From Mycobacterium botniense (GTDB lineage: Bacteria; Actinomycetota; Actinomycetes; Mycobacteriales; Mycobacteriaceae), in contig NZ_BLKW01000004.1 in the NCBI RefSeq assembly GCF_010723305.1, forward strand, positions 868,001-932,000: a stretch of DNA of 64,000 nt, in the 5' to 3' direction. The translations under genes were made by a program, and so were the position numbers. The notes under the pieces were generated by a model. It searched no databases and was not told the origin of the DNA. It saw only the letters and a program-made list of their open reading frames with translations. Of this stretch, positions 9,131 through 20,003 are shown in pieces (positions within the stretch are counted from its first letter, which is position 1; each line of letters starts with the position of its first letter).

Positions 9131-12100
9131 GTGTCCAAACCTGCCATCGAGCGCCCGGCGGTGCCCAGTGTCGGGCGGCTCGGGCTGGTGGACCCGCGTG
9201 CGGGCGCCAACGTGGCGCGGCTGGGGTGGGACAGCATTGAGCATGTTGACGTGCTGTGGTCGCTGTCACGGGCACCCGACGCCGACGCTGCGCTGCATGC
9301 CCTGGTGCGGCTGGCTGAGGCCCTGGGTGCCGGCTGGGAGGAGCTCAATGCCGCCCTGCTGACTGAGCGGGAACTGCGGGGGCGGCTGTTCGCGGTCTTG
9401 GGCTCGTCGCTGGCCCTTGGAGATCACCTCGTTGCGCATCCAGCGTCGTGGCGGTTGCTTCGCGGCGACCTCACATTGCCCTCGGTTGACCAGCTGCGCG
9501 GGACTTTTCTGGAATGTGTGGCCGAAACGTCAAGTGCGCCAGGGTTGGTGTTGCCCCGGCTGAGCACCCTTTACCGGGATCGGCTGCTGGTGCTGGCCGC
9601 TTTGGATGTGGCAGCGACGGTCGAGAACCTGCCGGCGCCGTCGTTCACCACCGTGACCACACATCTGTCGGATCTCGCCGACGCCGCGCTGGCCGCCGCG
9701 TTGCGGGTGGCCGAAGGAATCGTGTGCGGGCAGCGCACCCCTCCCCGCCTGGCGGTCATCGCGATGGGTAAATGCGGTGCCCGCGAATTGAATTACGTCA
9801 GCGACGTCGATGTCATCTTCGTCGCCGAGCGTGCCGACTGGCTGACCGCGCGCCTGGCCAGCGAGATGATGCGAGTGGCCTCACAGGCCTTCTTCACAAT
9901 GGACGCGGGGCTGCGCCCGGAGGGACACCACGGCGAACTGGTCCGCACACTCGACGCGCACATCGCCTACTACCAGCGGTGGGCGAAAACCTGGGAGTTT
10001 CAGGCATTGCTGAAAGCCCGGCCGGCCGCCGGCGATCCCGAGCTCGGTCGGCAGTACGTGGCGGCGTTGACGCCGATGGTGTGGCAAGCGTGCGAGCGTG
10101 AGGATTTCGTGTCCGAAGTCCGCGCGATGCGCCGACGGGTGGAACAGTCGGTGCCCGCCGAACTCCGCGACCGCGAGCTCAAACTCGGCAGCGGTGGACT
10201 GCGTGATGTCGAGTTCGCGGTACAGCTGTTGCAACTGGTTCACGGCCGCACGGACGAATCGCTGCACGTGGCGTCCACGGTGGATGCTCTGGGGGCGCTG
10301 GGAGCCGGCGGGTACATCGGGCGTGAGGATGCGGAGAACCTGAGAGCCTCCTACGAGTTCCTGCGGCTGCTCGAGCACCGACTGCAGCTGCAGCGACTGA
10401 AACGGACGCACCTGCTGCCACGGTTCGACGACGACGAAGCACTGCGCTGGCTGGCGCGTGCGGCCCATATCCTTCCCGATGGGACACGCGACGCGCAGGG
10501 AGTCCTGCGTGAGGAGCTGCGGCGGCACCACCTGCGGGTATCACGGCTGCACGCCAAACTTTTTTATCAGCCACTGCTCGAATCCATCGGGCCACCCGGG
10601 CTGGAATTCACCCACGGGATGACACCCGCTGCGGCGGAGCGGCAATTGGCCGCACTCGGTTACGAGGGCCCGCAAAGCGCGCTGAGTCACCTGGCCGCGT
10701 TGATTGGTCAAAGCGGCCGCCGGGGACGCGTGCAGGCGGTCTTGCTGCCCAAGCTGCTGGACTGGTTGTCCGACACTCCCGATCCCGACGGCGGTCTGCT
10801 GGCCTACCGCCGGCTCAGCGAGGCGCTGGCCGGGCAGCGCTGGTTTCTGCCCACGCTGCGCGATGAAAGCGCGGTGGCCAAGCGGCTGATGCGGGTGTTG
10901 GGCACCTCGGCCTATGTCCCGGAACTGCTCATGCGCGCGCCCGAGGTCATCCAGCAGTATGGGGACGGGCCATCCGGCCCCAAGTTGCTTGACGTCGAGC
11001 CCGGTGCGTTAGCACCGTCGCTCGTCGCGTCGGCGAGTCGGCATCCCGACCCGGTGCGGGCCATCGCCGCCATCCGCGCACTGCGTCGCCGCGAGCTGGC
11101 CCGGATCGCCTCGGCGGATCTGCTCGGCATGCTCGATGTCAGGCACGTGTGCAAAGCGCTGACCGCGATGGGCACCGCCGCGCTGCAAGCCGCCCTGGAC
11201 GTGGTGGTGCGGGCCAATCTCGCTGATGGCCGTCGCGCGCCGGCAGCTATCGCGGTCATCGGGATGGGCCGGCTCGGGGGCGGGGAAATGGGCTACGGGT
11301 CGGATGCAGACGTGATGTTCGTCTGCGAACCAGCCGGTGGCGCCGATGATTCGGCGGCGGTGCGCTGGTCGACGTCGGTCGCCGAGCAGATGCGGGCGCT
11401 GTTAGGAGCGCCCAGCGCCGACCCGCCGATGTATGTCGATGCCAACCTGCGGCCCGAAGGGCGCAGCGGTCCGCTGGTGCGCACGCTGGGAGCCTATGAG
11501 GCCTACTATGCGCAGTGGGCGCAGCCGTGGGAGATTCAGGCCCTACTGCGGGCATCCTGGGTCGCCGGCGACGCAGATCTGGGCCAGCGATTCTTGCGGA
11601 TGGCCGACAAGACACGTTATCCCCCCGGGGGCGTATCGGCTGAGGCGGTGCGCCAGATTCGCCGCATGAAAGCACGTGTCGATGCTGAGCGGCTGCCGCG
11701 CGGTGCTGATCCGAATACCCATACCAAGCTGGGCCGTGGGGGACTGGCTGATATTGAGTGGACTGTGCAGCTGCTGCAGCTGTTGCACGCGCACGAGTTT
11801 CCCGAGCTGCGCAACACGTCGACAGTGGAAACCCTCGACGCCATCGCCGCGGCCGGGCTGCTCGCCGAGGACGACGTGGATCTGCTGCGGCAGGCCTGGC
11901 TGACCGCGACACGGGCCCGCAACGCGCTGGTCCTGGTGCGCGGCAAGCCCACCGACCAGCTACCGGGTCCCGGGCGCCAGCTCAACGCCGTCGCCGCCGC
12001 CGCGGGTTGGCACAGCGGTGACGGTGGCGAATTCCTGGACCACTATCTGCGAGTAACCCGGCGCGCAAAAGCGGTCGTGCGCAGGGTGTTCGGCGGTTGA
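9131..12100 (+). CDS. glnE: Bifunctional glutamine synthetase adenylyltransferase/deadenylase
   Basis: GlnE attaches or removes AMP on a Tyr of glutamine synthetase to match its activity to nitrogen supply. The 989-residue product (994 in M. tuberculosis) has two nucleotidyltransferase domains joined by helical regions: [18 protein letters not shown] near residue 213 (deadenylase side in the E. coli layout) and [18 protein letters not shown] near residue 711 (adenylylase side). Both keep the G-S/xDxD metal motif, so both activities are likely. The GTG start has AGGAGA 5 nt upstream. The target Tyr is present in GlnA1 (Tyr406) in this window but not in adjacent GlnA2, so GlnE here must serve GlnA1, which lies 11 kb away across an island. 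Confidence 0.96.
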   Translation: MSKPAIERPAVPSVGRLGLVDPRAGANVARLGWDSIEHVDVLWSLSRAPDADAALHALVRLAEALGAGWEELNAALLTERELRGRLFAVLGSSLALGDHLVAHPASWRLLRGDLTLPSVDQLRGTFLECVAETSSAPGLVLPRLSTLYRDRLLVLAALDVAATVENLPAPSFTTVTTHLSDLADAALAAALRVAEGIVCGQRTPPRLAVIAMGKCGARELNYVSDVDVIFVAERADWLTARLASEMMRVASQAFFTMDAGLRPEGHHGELVRTLDAHIAYYQRWAKTWEFQALLKARPAAGDPELGRQYVAALTPMVWQACEREDFVSEVRAMRRRVEQSVPAELRDRELKLGSGGLRDVEFAVQLLQLVHGRTDESLHVASTVDALGALGAGGYIGREDAENLRASYEFLRLLEHRLQLQRLKRTHLLPRFDDDEALRWLARAAHILPDGTRDAQGVLREELRRHHLRVSRLHAKLFYQPLLESIGPPGLEFTHGMTPAAAERQLAALGYEGPQSALSHLAALIGQSGRRGRVQAVLLPKLLDWLSDTPDPDGGLLAYRRLSEALAGQRWFLPTLRDESAVAKRLMRVLGTSAYVPELLMRAPEVIQQYGDGPSGPKLLDVEPGALAPSLVASASRHPDPVRAIAAIRALRRRELARIASADLLGMLDVRHVCKALTAMGTAALQAALDVVVRANLADGRRAPAAIAVIGMGRLGGGEMGYGSDADVMFVCEPAGGADDSAAVRWSTSVAEQMRALLGAPSADPPMYVDANLRPEGRSGPLVRTLGAYEAYYAQWAQPWEIQALLRASWVAGDADLGQRFLRMADKTRYPPGGVSAEAVRQIRRMKARVDAERLPRGADPNTHTKLGRGGLADIEWTVQLLQLLHAHEFPELRNTSTVETLDAIAAAGLLAEDDVDLLRQAWLTATRARNALVLVRGKPTDQLPGPGRQLNAVAAAAGWHSGDGGEFLDHYLRVTRRAKAVVRRVFGG

Positions 12101-12200
12101 CGCGGCACGGAACTGACCCCGGTGCGCGCGGGGGACGCACCGTGCTGCTAGTAAGGACGCACGAAGATGGCTACAAGCCGGCGGCAGGAGGCGGAGTCGG

Positions 12201-12830
12201 GTGGACCCAACGTTGGAGGCCATCAGCGCCGAGGAATACGACCGACTGACATCGTTATATGGCCCGCTAACCGATGCGGTCCGCGATCTGATCGACGCCA
12301 CCATCCGTACCGACGCCGACGAAAACACCCTCCGGGAGGCGCGGGCTGCGATCGCGGCGGTCACCGACGCATTGCGCGCCGGTCAGCTCCGCACCCGGCC
12401 GGAGGTGCGCATCGGGGCCGATGGCCGCCCCGTGGTGTGGAGTAACGCGGTGATCGGCCTGCGCAACCCGATCGCGCCTCCGCTGACGGTCAATCACGAC
12501 GCGCCTGGCCGCTGCTGGAGTGAGTTTTCTCTCGGGGCAGCCTACGAAGGCCCACCCGGTCTGGTGCACGGCGGCGTGTGCGCTCTGGTGCTCGATCACA
12601 TGCTCGGTGAGGCGGCCAGCGAAGGACTGACCAAACCGCTGTTCACCGGAACCATCACCGTCAGATACCTGCGTGGCACCCCTCTGGGTGAGCTGCGCGC
12701 CGAAGCGGAAATTGACCGCGCAGAGGCTGTCAAAACGTTTGTCCGAGGCCACCTTTCAGATGCCTCAGGGATAACTGCCGAAGCGGAGGGAGTTTTCGTG
12801 CGGCCGTCGTGGGCGCGGGAAGCGTCGTGA
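12201..12830 (+). CDS. Hotdog-fold thioesterase (PaaI type)
   Basis: A 209-residue protein with an N-terminal helical extension of about 75 residues, then one hotdog domain containing HGGVCALVLDHMLGEA, the PaaI/acyl-CoA thioesterase signature on the long helix, and FTGTITVRYLRGTPLGE on the strands. Such enzymes hydrolyse acyl-CoA thioesters; the acyl chain is not predictable. The gene starts with GTG and overlaps the next gene by 4 nt (GTGA), so the two are translationally coupled and may work in one pathway of lipid or xenobiotic breakdown. Confidence 0.8.
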   Translation: MDPTLEAISAEEYDRLTSLYGPLTDAVRDLIDATIRTDADENTLREARAAIAAVTDALRAGQLRTRPEVRIGADGRPVVWSNAVIGLRNPIAPPLTVNHDAPGRCWSEFSLGAAYEGPPGLVHGGVCALVLDHMLGEAASEGLTKPLFTGTITVRYLRGTPLGELRAEAEIDRAEAVKTFVRGHLSDASGITAEAEGVFVRPSWAREAS

Positions 12831-13687
12831 AGTACTACATCAGCAGCGCCTTCCTCGATACCCGCGAGATCATCGAGGTCGCCAAGGCCGCCGACGACCT
12901 CGGTTACGACGGTGTCGGTATCCCCGACCACGTCGTCAACCTGGAAACTCTGCGCACCCCGTACCCGTACACCAAAGACGGGCAGCGGCGCTGGCAGCCG
13001 TTTACCGACTGGCCCGATCCGTGGGTACTGATCGGGGCGCTGGCGCAGGTGACCACTCGGCTACGGTTCGTCACCACCGTGTACGTCCCGGCGATGCGCA
13101 ATCCCTACTCCGCGGCCAAAGCCATTGGTACCGCTGCGTTTCTGGCTGAGGGCCGGGTTGAGCTCGGCGTCGGTGTGGGGTGGTGCGCGGAGGAATTCGC
13201 GCTGATGGGTGAACAGTTCGAGGACCGCGGCAGACGCACCGACGAAATACTGGATTTGATGCGAGCGCTGTGGGAACCCGGCTGGACGGAGTTCGACGGC
13301 GAGTTCTACCACACCCCACGGCTGGAGATGCAACCCACACCGCCGCGGATACCGATCTATGTCGGTGGGCTCAGCGAGCTTGCGCTCCGCCGTGCCGCCC
13401 GCAACGACGGCTGGATCGGGGATTTGATCAAGACCGACCGGGCTATCGGGGTGGCGCGCCGACTGCGCACGCTGCGCACCGAAAACGACTTGCCGCTCGA
13501 CGATTTCACCATCCTGACTCCGCTCACCGATGCTTTCACCATCGGCGACTACCGGCGCGCTGAGGACGCTGGCATCACCGGCATTCTCACCATGCCGTGG
13601 ATGTTCTATACCGGCGCCGGCGCCACCTTGTCGGAAAAGATCGACGGTATGCGGCGCTTGCGCAAGGATCTCGCGCTCGATGCGTGA
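12827..13687 (+). CDS. LLM-class F420-dependent oxidoreductase (TIGR03619 type)
   Basis: A luciferase-like monooxygenase barrel of 286 residues: N-terminal AKAADDLGYDGVGIPDHVV, then RLRFVTTVYVPAMRNP, GRVELGVGVGWCAEEFALMG, and IPIYVGGLSE. This arrangement matches the mycobacterial family thought to use cofactor F420; no substrate is assigned. The start is placed at the GTG at 12827 that overlaps the thioesterase stop, giving KYYISSAF at the N-terminus, where the first barrel strand begins. An upstream GTG at 12809 would add six residues. It ends only 3 bp from the convergent phospholipase gene. Confidence 0.83.
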   Translation: MKYYISSAFLDTREIIEVAKAADDLGYDGVGIPDHVVNLETLRTPYPYTKDGQRRWQPFTDWPDPWVLIGALAQVTTRLRFVTTVYVPAMRNPYSAAKAIGTAAFLAEGRVELGVGVGWCAEEFALMGEQFEDRGRRTDEILDLMRALWEPGWTEFDGEFYHTPRLEMQPTPPRIPIYVGGLSELALRRAARNDGWIGDLIKTDRAIGVARRLRTLRTENDLPLDDFTILTPLTDAFTIGDYRRAEDAGITGILTMPWMFYTGAGATLSEKIDGMRRLRKDLALDA

Positions 13688-13690
13688 CCG

Positions 13691-15241
13691 CTAGGCGGGC
13701 GGACCGGTCTCCTGCACCGGCATCTGCTGGGGGTACGGCACCCGATACGGCGTGCCTTTATCCAAAAAGCCGGTGACGACATTGGGCACACACTGTGGGA
13801 GTTTCGGCAGCGCATCCAGGGTGGGTGTGTCGAGGTAGGGACGGCCCGGGTCGAACGTGCTGAAGTCGAATGCGTTTGTCATGTCGCCTGTGGTCGCCCG
13901 CCGCCAGGAGGTCAGGTTCGGCACCTGCACTCCGAACCGGGTCTCGATGAGCCGCAGCTGCGAGGTGTGATCGTAGACGGTCGAATCGACTCGCCCGCCC
14001 CGGCTGAACGGTGAGATGACCAGGCATGGGACCCGGTAGCCCAAGCCGATCGGCCCGCTGATCCCGCCTGAGTCCGGCACATTGCTGACGATGGACTGCG
14101 GGATGTACTCACCGGCGGTACCGGGAGGAGCGGTCGGTGGGGTGACGTGGTCGAAAAATCCGCCGTTCTCGTCATAGGTGACGATGAGCGCCGTTTTCTC
14201 CCAAACCTGCGGGTTGGACAGCAGGATCCGCAGCACATTGACGATGCCGGTACCGCCGAGGGACACCGGCAGCGCCGGATGCTCGCATTGAAGCAGGGGG
14301 CCAATCACCCATGACACTTGCGGGAGGCGGTTGGCCGCGACGTCAGCGGCGAAGTCCGACGGATATCTGGGCGCGATGCCGTTTCTCCACAAGCTCGATC
14401 TGATATCCCGGGCTTGCTTGAATGCACTGACCAATCCGTTGTAAAGGACACGGTTGATCGGCCCGACATCGTGGCTGTTGTAAACTTTCCAGCTCACTTG
14501 CGCCTGGTCGAGGGCCTGCGGCATGATTTCCCAGGAATACTTGAAATTCGGCCAAATTCCTGGTGTTTCCACAATCGGGCCGCCGAAGTTACCCTCTGGG
14601 TCGATTGTCGCGCTGAGCCAGTACAGCCGATTGGGAATCGTAGGTCCCAGCACTGAGCAGAAATAGTTATCGCAGATAGTGAACTTATCGGCCAGCATAT
14701 AGTGCACGGGCAGGTCTGCGCGCGTGTAGTAGCCCATGACGGCCGGCGCGTTGCGGGGACCTACGGCGCGGATCGAGTTGGGCAACCACATATCGTTGGC
14801 GCCGCCGTTCCACGCCTTGTGCATGCCGATCCAGGTGTGGTCGGGGTCGTTGACGCATTCGCCGTCCAGGCTCGGGCCTCGGGTGGTGTTGAGCCGGAAT
14901 GGCAATGTGTACAAGCTAGGGTTGTTGAAGTCGGTGGGTCGGCCGCCGGTCGGTGACGGTGCCCAGCCGCGCTGCCGGAAAACCGGCGGTGGATTATTCG
15001 GATCGTGGCCGAATCCGTTAACCGCGTACCGGGTTCCGAAATAGTTGTCGAATGAATGGTTTTCCTGCATGAACAGAACTATGTGCTGGATGCTTTGCAG
15101 TGAACCCGATGGCACCGGCATTGCGTAGGCCTTGTCGATAATGGGTGCCGCCCATGCCGCGAGCATCGCAGTGCCCCCCGCGGCGGTGACTTTGGCGATA
15201 AACTCCCTTCGGGACATGCCGTCAAACGGGCTGTTGCTCAT
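13691..15241 (-). CDS. Tat-exported phospholipase C (PlcA/B/C/D family)
   Basis: The 516-residue product starts with a twin-arginine signal (SRREFIAK followed by a hydrophobic stretch and AMPVPSG), then [18 protein letters not shown], the metal-binding/catalytic segment of acid phosphatase-type phospholipase C enzymes, and later [23 protein letters not shown] and [10 protein letters not shown], all family signatures. M. tuberculosis PLCs of about 512-520 residues hydrolyse phosphatidylcholine and sphingomyelin and matter in host-lipid use. Membership is clear; which of the plc paralogues it matches cannot be stated. GAAGAGG lies about 10 nt upstream of the ATG. It sits inside the block between glnE and glnA1. 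Confidence 0.92.
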   Translation of the reverse strand: MSNSPFDGMSRREFIAKVTAAGGTAMLAAWAAPIIDKAYAMPVPSGSLQSIQHIVLFMQENHSFDNYFGTRYAVNGFGHDPNNPPPVFRQRGWAPSPTGGRPTDFNNPSLYTLPFRLNTTRGPSLDGECVNDPDHTWIGMHKAWNGGANDMWLPNSIRAVGPRNAPAVMGYYTRADLPVHYMLADKFTICDNYFCSVLGPTIPNRLYWLSATIDPEGNFGGPIVETPGIWPNFKYSWEIMPQALDQAQVSWKVYNSHDVGPINRVLYNGLVSAFKQARDIRSSLWRNGIAPRYPSDFAADVAANRLPQVSWVIGPLLQCEHPALPVSLGGTGIVNVLRILLSNPQVWEKTALIVTYDENGGFFDHVTPPTAPPGTAGEYIPQSIVSNVPDSGGISGPIGLGYRVPCLVISPFSRGGRVDSTVYDHTSQLRLIETRFGVQVPNLTSWRRATTGDMTNAFDFSTFDPGRPYLDTPTLDALPKLPQCVPNVVTGFLDKGTPYRVPYPQQMPVQETGPPA

Positions 15242-15870
15242 CCGGGCGCTACCTCTTCGACACAGGTGCGCCCACCATAAAAGTGAACGGGGTCTGCACT
15301 GGGGAATGTGCGCTCTCCGGGCGTGTCGCGGAACTCATTACCGTGATGTGAACGGCAGACGGGCGACGTCGCCGGATATCCCGTTTCACTGAGACCCGTG
15401 CATTGTGGTGCCGTCAACAGGAGATCCCCGGGCTGATCTGTGAAATCGGTGCCGTGGTGCAGGCCCAGCCCCCGGTTTTCGCAAAACTCGGATTTCTCGC
15501 TGCGGGTGTTAGACGGTGTGCCCACTGTGCAGCCAGGGTGGCGACACGCCGGTGACCGTCGCCCCGGGTGCACGCTGGGGGACGCGCAGCCTCCCTGGCC
15601 GGGCCAGACCTGGTCGGGGGTTGCCGACCCACGCCGTCGGCCCCGGATTGTTCGCACAACATGGCGGTGGGCGAGAGTTCCAGAGTTCCTAAGCGGCACA
15701 GTAGAAGACGGTGCGCCGAGGGTCGACGGTTTTCGCCGGCACGGCGCTGTCGCGGGAACAGCAGCGCAGTTGAGTGCGCCGGGGCTGGTCCGGGCGGGGT
15801 TGAGCGGTCCGCCAGGTGAGCCTAAGGTCTGCCTATGCACCGTTGACGTCCCAGAAGGTAGGTGCGCTCG
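15242..15870. other. Divergent intergenic region between plc and P450 genes
   Basis: About 630 bp without a supportable gene. Open reading frames on either strand here have no recognisable domains and poor codon character. The region must hold the promoters of the phospholipase (left) and the P450 (right), but no clear -10/-35 pair stands out. Confidence 0.4.
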
Positions 15871-17205
15871 ATGGCGGCCCCTGTTGATCAGATGTCCAGC
15901 CTGCACGACTTGCCGCACGCCCGGGTGTGGTCGGCCGCGAGAGACGTTCCGGCATTGTTGTGGCCCGGGGCGGCCAGCTCTGCTTTGGGCCGCCTCGGCG
16001 AGCGGGTTGTCGTCGACGTGCCGCTCCTACCGCCGCTGCTGTTCACCAGTTCGATTGCCGACGTGCGGGCGTTATTGATCGACCCGGAAGACAACTTCTC
16101 GTTCGGGCAGGTCTTGCGGCGTCTGACGGCCCACGATGTGATATTCGGTACCGACACGTTGAGTTTCCTCGAAGGTGCGCAGCATCGCGCGGAGCGCAAG
16201 TTGGTGTCACCGCCCTACCATGGCCGGGCTCTGAAGTCCTATGAGGATGCGATTGCCGCCGTGATGCGAAAGCACCTCGAGCGGCTGCCGGTCGGCTCGC
16301 CGATCAGCTTTCTCAAGATTGGCTACCAGCTTGCCGTCGATGTGATGATGTCGGTGGTCTTCGGCGCCGCCGAGCCCGGCGCGACAGCTGACCTTGAGCA
16401 GGCGATGTACGGGTGGTTCAAGGCTCTGGAAAGCCCTGCTTTTCAAGGTCTCAGTGCGCTCGGCGTGTTCACCGGCGGGCACGCCCTTCCCTATCTTCCG
16501 CTCCGCCGACACGAGAAGGCAGTTGACGCAATCCTTCTCAAAGAGATCGCCAACCGCCGAGCCGGGCGAGGCTACTCGGACAATGGCCTGATTGAGCACA
16601 TGCTTCAGGTGAATGCCCAAAGTGAAAATCCCAAGGATGACGCCACGTTGGCCCGGGAGCTGCGCGGAACCGTTCTCGCGGGATACGAGACCACGGCGGT
16701 GACGTTAGCGTGGATCGCCGAGTTTGTCAGCCACAACCCCCGGGTCTTGGACGAGTTGCAGCGCAGCATCGAGGCGGGTGACGACTGCTATTTGGATGCG
16801 GTGATTTACGAGGTGATGCGCCTGCGGCCGGCCGTTCCCGGTACCGCGCGGCGAGTGTTGCGCGACACCGTTTTGAACGGCATCGCCCTGCCCCGGGGCA
16901 CGGTGGTCGTGATCCCTTTTCTGGCTGTGCACGAACGGCCCGATATTTACGACGACCCGCTGGCGTTCCGGCCGGAGAGGTTCCTGAACACCCCGCCGGG
17001 AACCTACACATGGCTGCCGTTCGGCGGCGGGGCTCATCGGTGTCTGGGCGCCAAGCTGGCCACCTTCGAGGCCCGGGTGTTATTCCGGACCCTGCTGCAG
17101 CACCGGTCACTGACCGCGTTGCCGGGGCCGCCCGCTCGAGCGCATCCGATTCGACCGATGCTGATGCCGATCAACCGGGCCACAGTCATCCTTCAGCACC
17201 GATAA
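15871..17205 (+). CDS. Cytochrome P450
   Basis: A complete P450 of 444 residues. The heme-binding loop is FGGGAHRCLG with the axial Cys, the I-helix oxygen-activation motif is AGYETT, the K-helix ExxR is EVMR, and FRPERF lies before the heme loop. Class I bacterial P450s take electrons from a ferredoxin; no ferredoxin or reductase gene is adjacent. The subfamily and substrate are not recognised; the overall pattern resembles the mycobacterial fatty-acid/sterol type group. The ATG at 15871 is chosen (GTAGG about 8 nt upstream), with a GTG three codons earlier as the alternative. Confidence 0.9.
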   Translation: MAAPVDQMSSLHDLPHARVWSAARDVPALLWPGAASSALGRLGERVVVDVPLLPPLLFTSSIADVRALLIDPEDNFSFGQVLRRLTAHDVIFGTDTLSFLEGAQHRAERKLVSPPYHGRALKSYEDAIAAVMRKHLERLPVGSPISFLKIGYQLAVDVMMSVVFGAAEPGATADLEQAMYGWFKALESPAFQGLSALGVFTGGHALPYLPLRRHEKAVDAILLKEIANRRAGRGYSDNGLIEHMLQVNAQSENPKDDATLARELRGTVLAGYETTAVTLAWIAEFVSHNPRVLDELQRSIEAGDDCYLDAVIYEVMRLRPAVPGTARRVLRDTVLNGIALPRGTVVVIPFLAVHERPDIYDDPLAFRPERFLNTPPGTYTWLPFGGGAHRCLGAKLATFEARVLFRTLLQHRSLTALPGPPARAHPIRPMLMPINRATVILQHR

Positions 17206-17414
17206 GGCGCACCGGCCGGCTGGGCCTGACGCTGCTCCGCGGGTGAGCTCGTCGAGTTGCGTTCGCAAAGTGCGTGTCTCGCTGTCGAGGTGTTGATCGC
17301 GTCCGCTCATTGAGCGCCACGGTGTGTTGAGCGCGGCGGTACGGGCCTTGACCGCTCCGTTGCGGGCAATGCGCGGCATCCGGATGACTTTGATCGGGCC
17401 GTCGGCGCGTTACG
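17206..17414. other. Region between the P450 gene and the IS5-type remnant
   Basis: No gene is supported. The sequence just before the remnant may hold further decayed transposase DNA, but no continuous homologous frame can be read. Confidence 0.3.
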
Positions 17415-17706
17415 TTGCGCCGCTTGCTTTGCCCGCGCATTCCCGGCTACACCGGCCAGACCGTCACCACCGCCGCGGCCAGGGCCGGTGTCACAGTGGA
17501 CGTGGTGTCCGGGCCGAAACCCGGCCGCGGGTTCATCGTGCACCCACTGGGTAGTCGAACGCACCAACAGCTGGATCAACCACTGCCGCCGCATCGACCG
17601 CCACTACCAAACCACCCTCGCCGCCCGCAAAGGCTTCCGCCACCTCAGCCAAATCGCTCTGCTGCTCCGACGACTCGACCGCAGCCAGTTGTTCGACACG
17701 CTTTGA
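17415..17706 (+). pseudogene. Remnant of IS5-family DDE transposase (C-terminal part)
   Basis: Two frames join into one transposase C-terminus. The first reads GYTGQTVTTAAARAGVTV then VSGPKPGRGFIVHP. After a shift near 17545 the second reads WVVERTNSWINHCRRIDRHY and ends LLLRRLDRSQLFDTL with a stop at 17704-17706. WVVERT(N)SW with the catalytic Glu is the IS5-type DDE end. The N-terminal two thirds are missing and a small deletion has removed the residues just before WVVERT. No terminal repeats were found. It is a fossil, not a working element. Confidence 0.75.
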
Positions 17707-18010
17707 TATGTAATTCGTTTTGTCAACCAGGCAGGGGGAAGCAGGCGCCGCGGCCGTCGCCGGGCGCCCGCTTCCGGTTGACCGAATCGTCCCGGTTGGC
17801 GAGCGTGTCGAGGTTGTCGACGCGGGTGTCAAGTCTGATATTCGCGGGTTGGTTACCGCAGGACGGACTGTTCTGCTGGAGTGGATCGCAGATCTAGAGG
17901 TCGAGCGTCATCACGTTGTCAGGCAACAGGATTGCTCATAAAGCGTTCGCGGGTCACTCCCAGGCGCTGCCGCCACCAGGCTCGATTCGGACAGTTGTGG
18001 AGGGCGCGGG
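17707..18010. other. Intergenic region between IS5 remnant and IS1634-type element
   Basis: About 300 bp with no recognisable gene. A 73-codon open frame at 17720-17941 shows no domain or start signal. Confidence 0.35.
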
Positions 18011-18016
18011 TTTAGC
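18011..18016. repeat. Target-site duplication, left copy (TTTAGC)
   Basis: TTTAGC lies immediately before the left inverted repeat of the IS1634-type element and is repeated immediately after its right end at 20004-20009. Confidence 0.75.
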
Positions 18017-20003
18017 CCGAAGTTGCGGCGGGTTCTGATCGGGGATTAGCCGTTTGAGCTGACATTTTGGGCATGGACCTGGCCTGAATTTGTAGTCACG
18101 AATTTATGTGTGTTGTTCCGAGTATTCTGGTGTAAAGCGTCTATACTTGTGGCTATGCCGCGTAGCCCGATGAAGGCCCACGTAGTCAGAGTGAGGAAGA
18201 CTCACGTGGATAAGCAGGGCAGCGAACGGATCTATGAGTCGGTGCTGCTGCGCCGCACCTACCGTGATGGGCCCACGGTGCGTAACGAGACGGTGGCCAA
18301 CCTGTCCACGCTGCCCCCGGCGGCGATCGCCGCGCTGGAGGCGACGTTGAAGGGGCATACCCTGGTGCCCGCCGACGATGAATTCACGGTGACGCGGGCG
18401 CTGCCGCACGGGCATGTGGCCGCCGTGGCGGCGATGGCCCGCCAGCTTGGCTTGCCGGCGCTTTTGGGACCGCCCTGCCGGTCCCGCGATCTCGTGCTGG
18501 GATTGATCATCTCCCGGGTGATTCACCCGGGCTCTAAGCTGGCGACGCTGTCGCGCTGGGCCGACACCACGCTGGGAGCCGACCTGGCCATCGCCGGCGC
18601 ATCCACCGACGAGGTGTATGCCGCGATGGACTGGCTGCTGGCCCGCCAAGACGTGATCGAAAAAAAGCTTGTTGCCAAACACCTTGGTCGCGATGTGAAC
18701 CCGTCGCGTATGGCGTTGTTTGACCTGACCAGCTCGTGGGTGACCGGGCGCTGCTGCGAGCTGGCCGCCCGCGGGTATTCCCGCGACCGCAAAAAGGGAC
18801 TTCCCCAGATCACCTACGGGGTGCTCACCGATGCGGCCGGGCGCCCGGTGGCGGTGCGGGTGTTTCCCGGCGACACCGCCGACCCGCTCGCCTTCACCGA
18901 GATCGTCGACGTCATCCGAACCAGGTTTGGGCTGACCCAGCTGGTGCTGGTGGGTGATCGCGGGATGATCACCCGCGCGCGCATCGAGGCGATCAAAAAA
19001 CTCAACGACACCGGCGCCGGGTTCGGGTGGATCACCGCGCTGCGCGCCCCGGCGATCACCAAACTCGCCGCCGACGACGGGCCGCTGCAGATGAGCCTGT
19101 TCGACATCCAAGACCTCGCCGAGATCACCCACCCCGACTACCCGGGCGAGCGGCTGATCGCCTGCCGCAACCCCGCCCTGGCCGCCGAGCGCGCCCGCAA
19201 ACGCGCCGAACTGTTGGCCGCGACCCAGGCGCTGCTGGCCCGTATCGCCGAGCGGGTCGATCGCGGAACCCTCACCGGTGCGGCCCGCATCGGAGAAGCC
19301 GTCGGGAAAGTCATCAATAAATACAAGGTGGGCAAGCATTTTCGCTACCAGATCACCGACACCGGCTTCACCTACGGGCGCGATGAGGCCGCCATCGCCG
19401 CCGAAGCCGCCCTCGATGGCATCTACGTGCTGCGCACTTGCGTGCCCGCCGCCGACCTCGACGCCCCGCCGTGGTGCAAAGCTACAAGAACCTCGCCCAC
19501 CTCGAACGCGACTTCCGCAGCATCAAAACCGACGACCTCGACCTGCGGCCCATCCACCACCGGCTGTCCGACCGTGTCAAAGCCCACGTGCTGATCTGCC
19601 TGCTGGCCTGCTATCTGACCTGGCACTTGCGTAAAACCTGGGCACCGCTGACCTACACCGACGAACACCCACCAGCTCGCGACAACCCCGTCGCGCCCGC
19701 CCAACGCTCACCAGCCGCGAAAGCCAAAGCCTCCCGCCAACAAACCCCCCACGGCACCCCGCGGAGCTTTCGCGCCCTGCTCGACCACCTGGCCACCCTG
19801 ACCCGCAACCAAATCCGCTACCACCACACCAACATCGAAATCGACACACTCACCCAGCCAACACCCGAACAACGCCGCGCCTTCGACCTCATCGGGGTCA
19901 CCATACCCCTCACCATCGCCGCGTAGTCAGACCCAACCCACCAAAAACCACCAAATCCCCACCCCAAAGCCCAGATCAGCCACCCAAACAGTCGCAACTT
20001 CGG
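18017..20003 (+). mobile_element. IS1634-family (IS4 superfamily) insertion sequence, 1987 bp
   Basis: Ends are matched 11-bp inverted repeats, CCGAAGTTGCG at 18017-18027 and its complement at 19993-20003, flanked by a 6-bp duplication TTTAGC. Inside is one transposase gene on the plus strand, now frameshifted. The perfect duplication indicates a recent insertion. The right end falls directly at the stop codon of the IS110-type transposase, which is read from the other strand. Confidence 0.82.
18155..19926 (+). pseudogene. IS1634-family transposase, broken by a one-base frameshift
   Basis: The first frame (to about 19475) gives MPRSPMKAHVVRVRKTH, FDLTSSWVTG with the first catalytic Asp, VGDRGMITRA with the second, and YVLRTCVPAADLDAP. 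The next frame carries on as VVQSYKNLAHLERDFRSI, which holds the catalytic Glu region, down to the stop at 19926. The joint is at a CCCC run near 19470: restoring one C, or slipping back one base, gives the expected DAPAVVQSY. IS1634-type transposases are normally one uninterrupted frame, so loss by homopolymer indel (real or a sequencing error) is favoured over programmed shifting. Together the parts cover a full-length transposase of about 590 residues. Confidence 0.8.

Noticed and set aside
15238..15918. 226-codon minus-strand open frame between the plc and P450 genes
   Set aside because: Overlaps the P450 start, lacks domains, composition not coding-like.
17720..17941. 73-codon open frame downstream of the IS5 remnant
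   Set aside because: No ribosome site, no domain, inside decayed mobile DNA.
18104..19339. 411-codon minus-strand open frame opposite the IS1634-type transposase
   Set aside because: The plus strand has clear DDE transposase blocks; the minus frame is low-complexity.
18155..19926. Two separate genes in the IS1634-type element
   Set aside because: The second frame has no start signal and continues the transposase exactly after a -1 shift.
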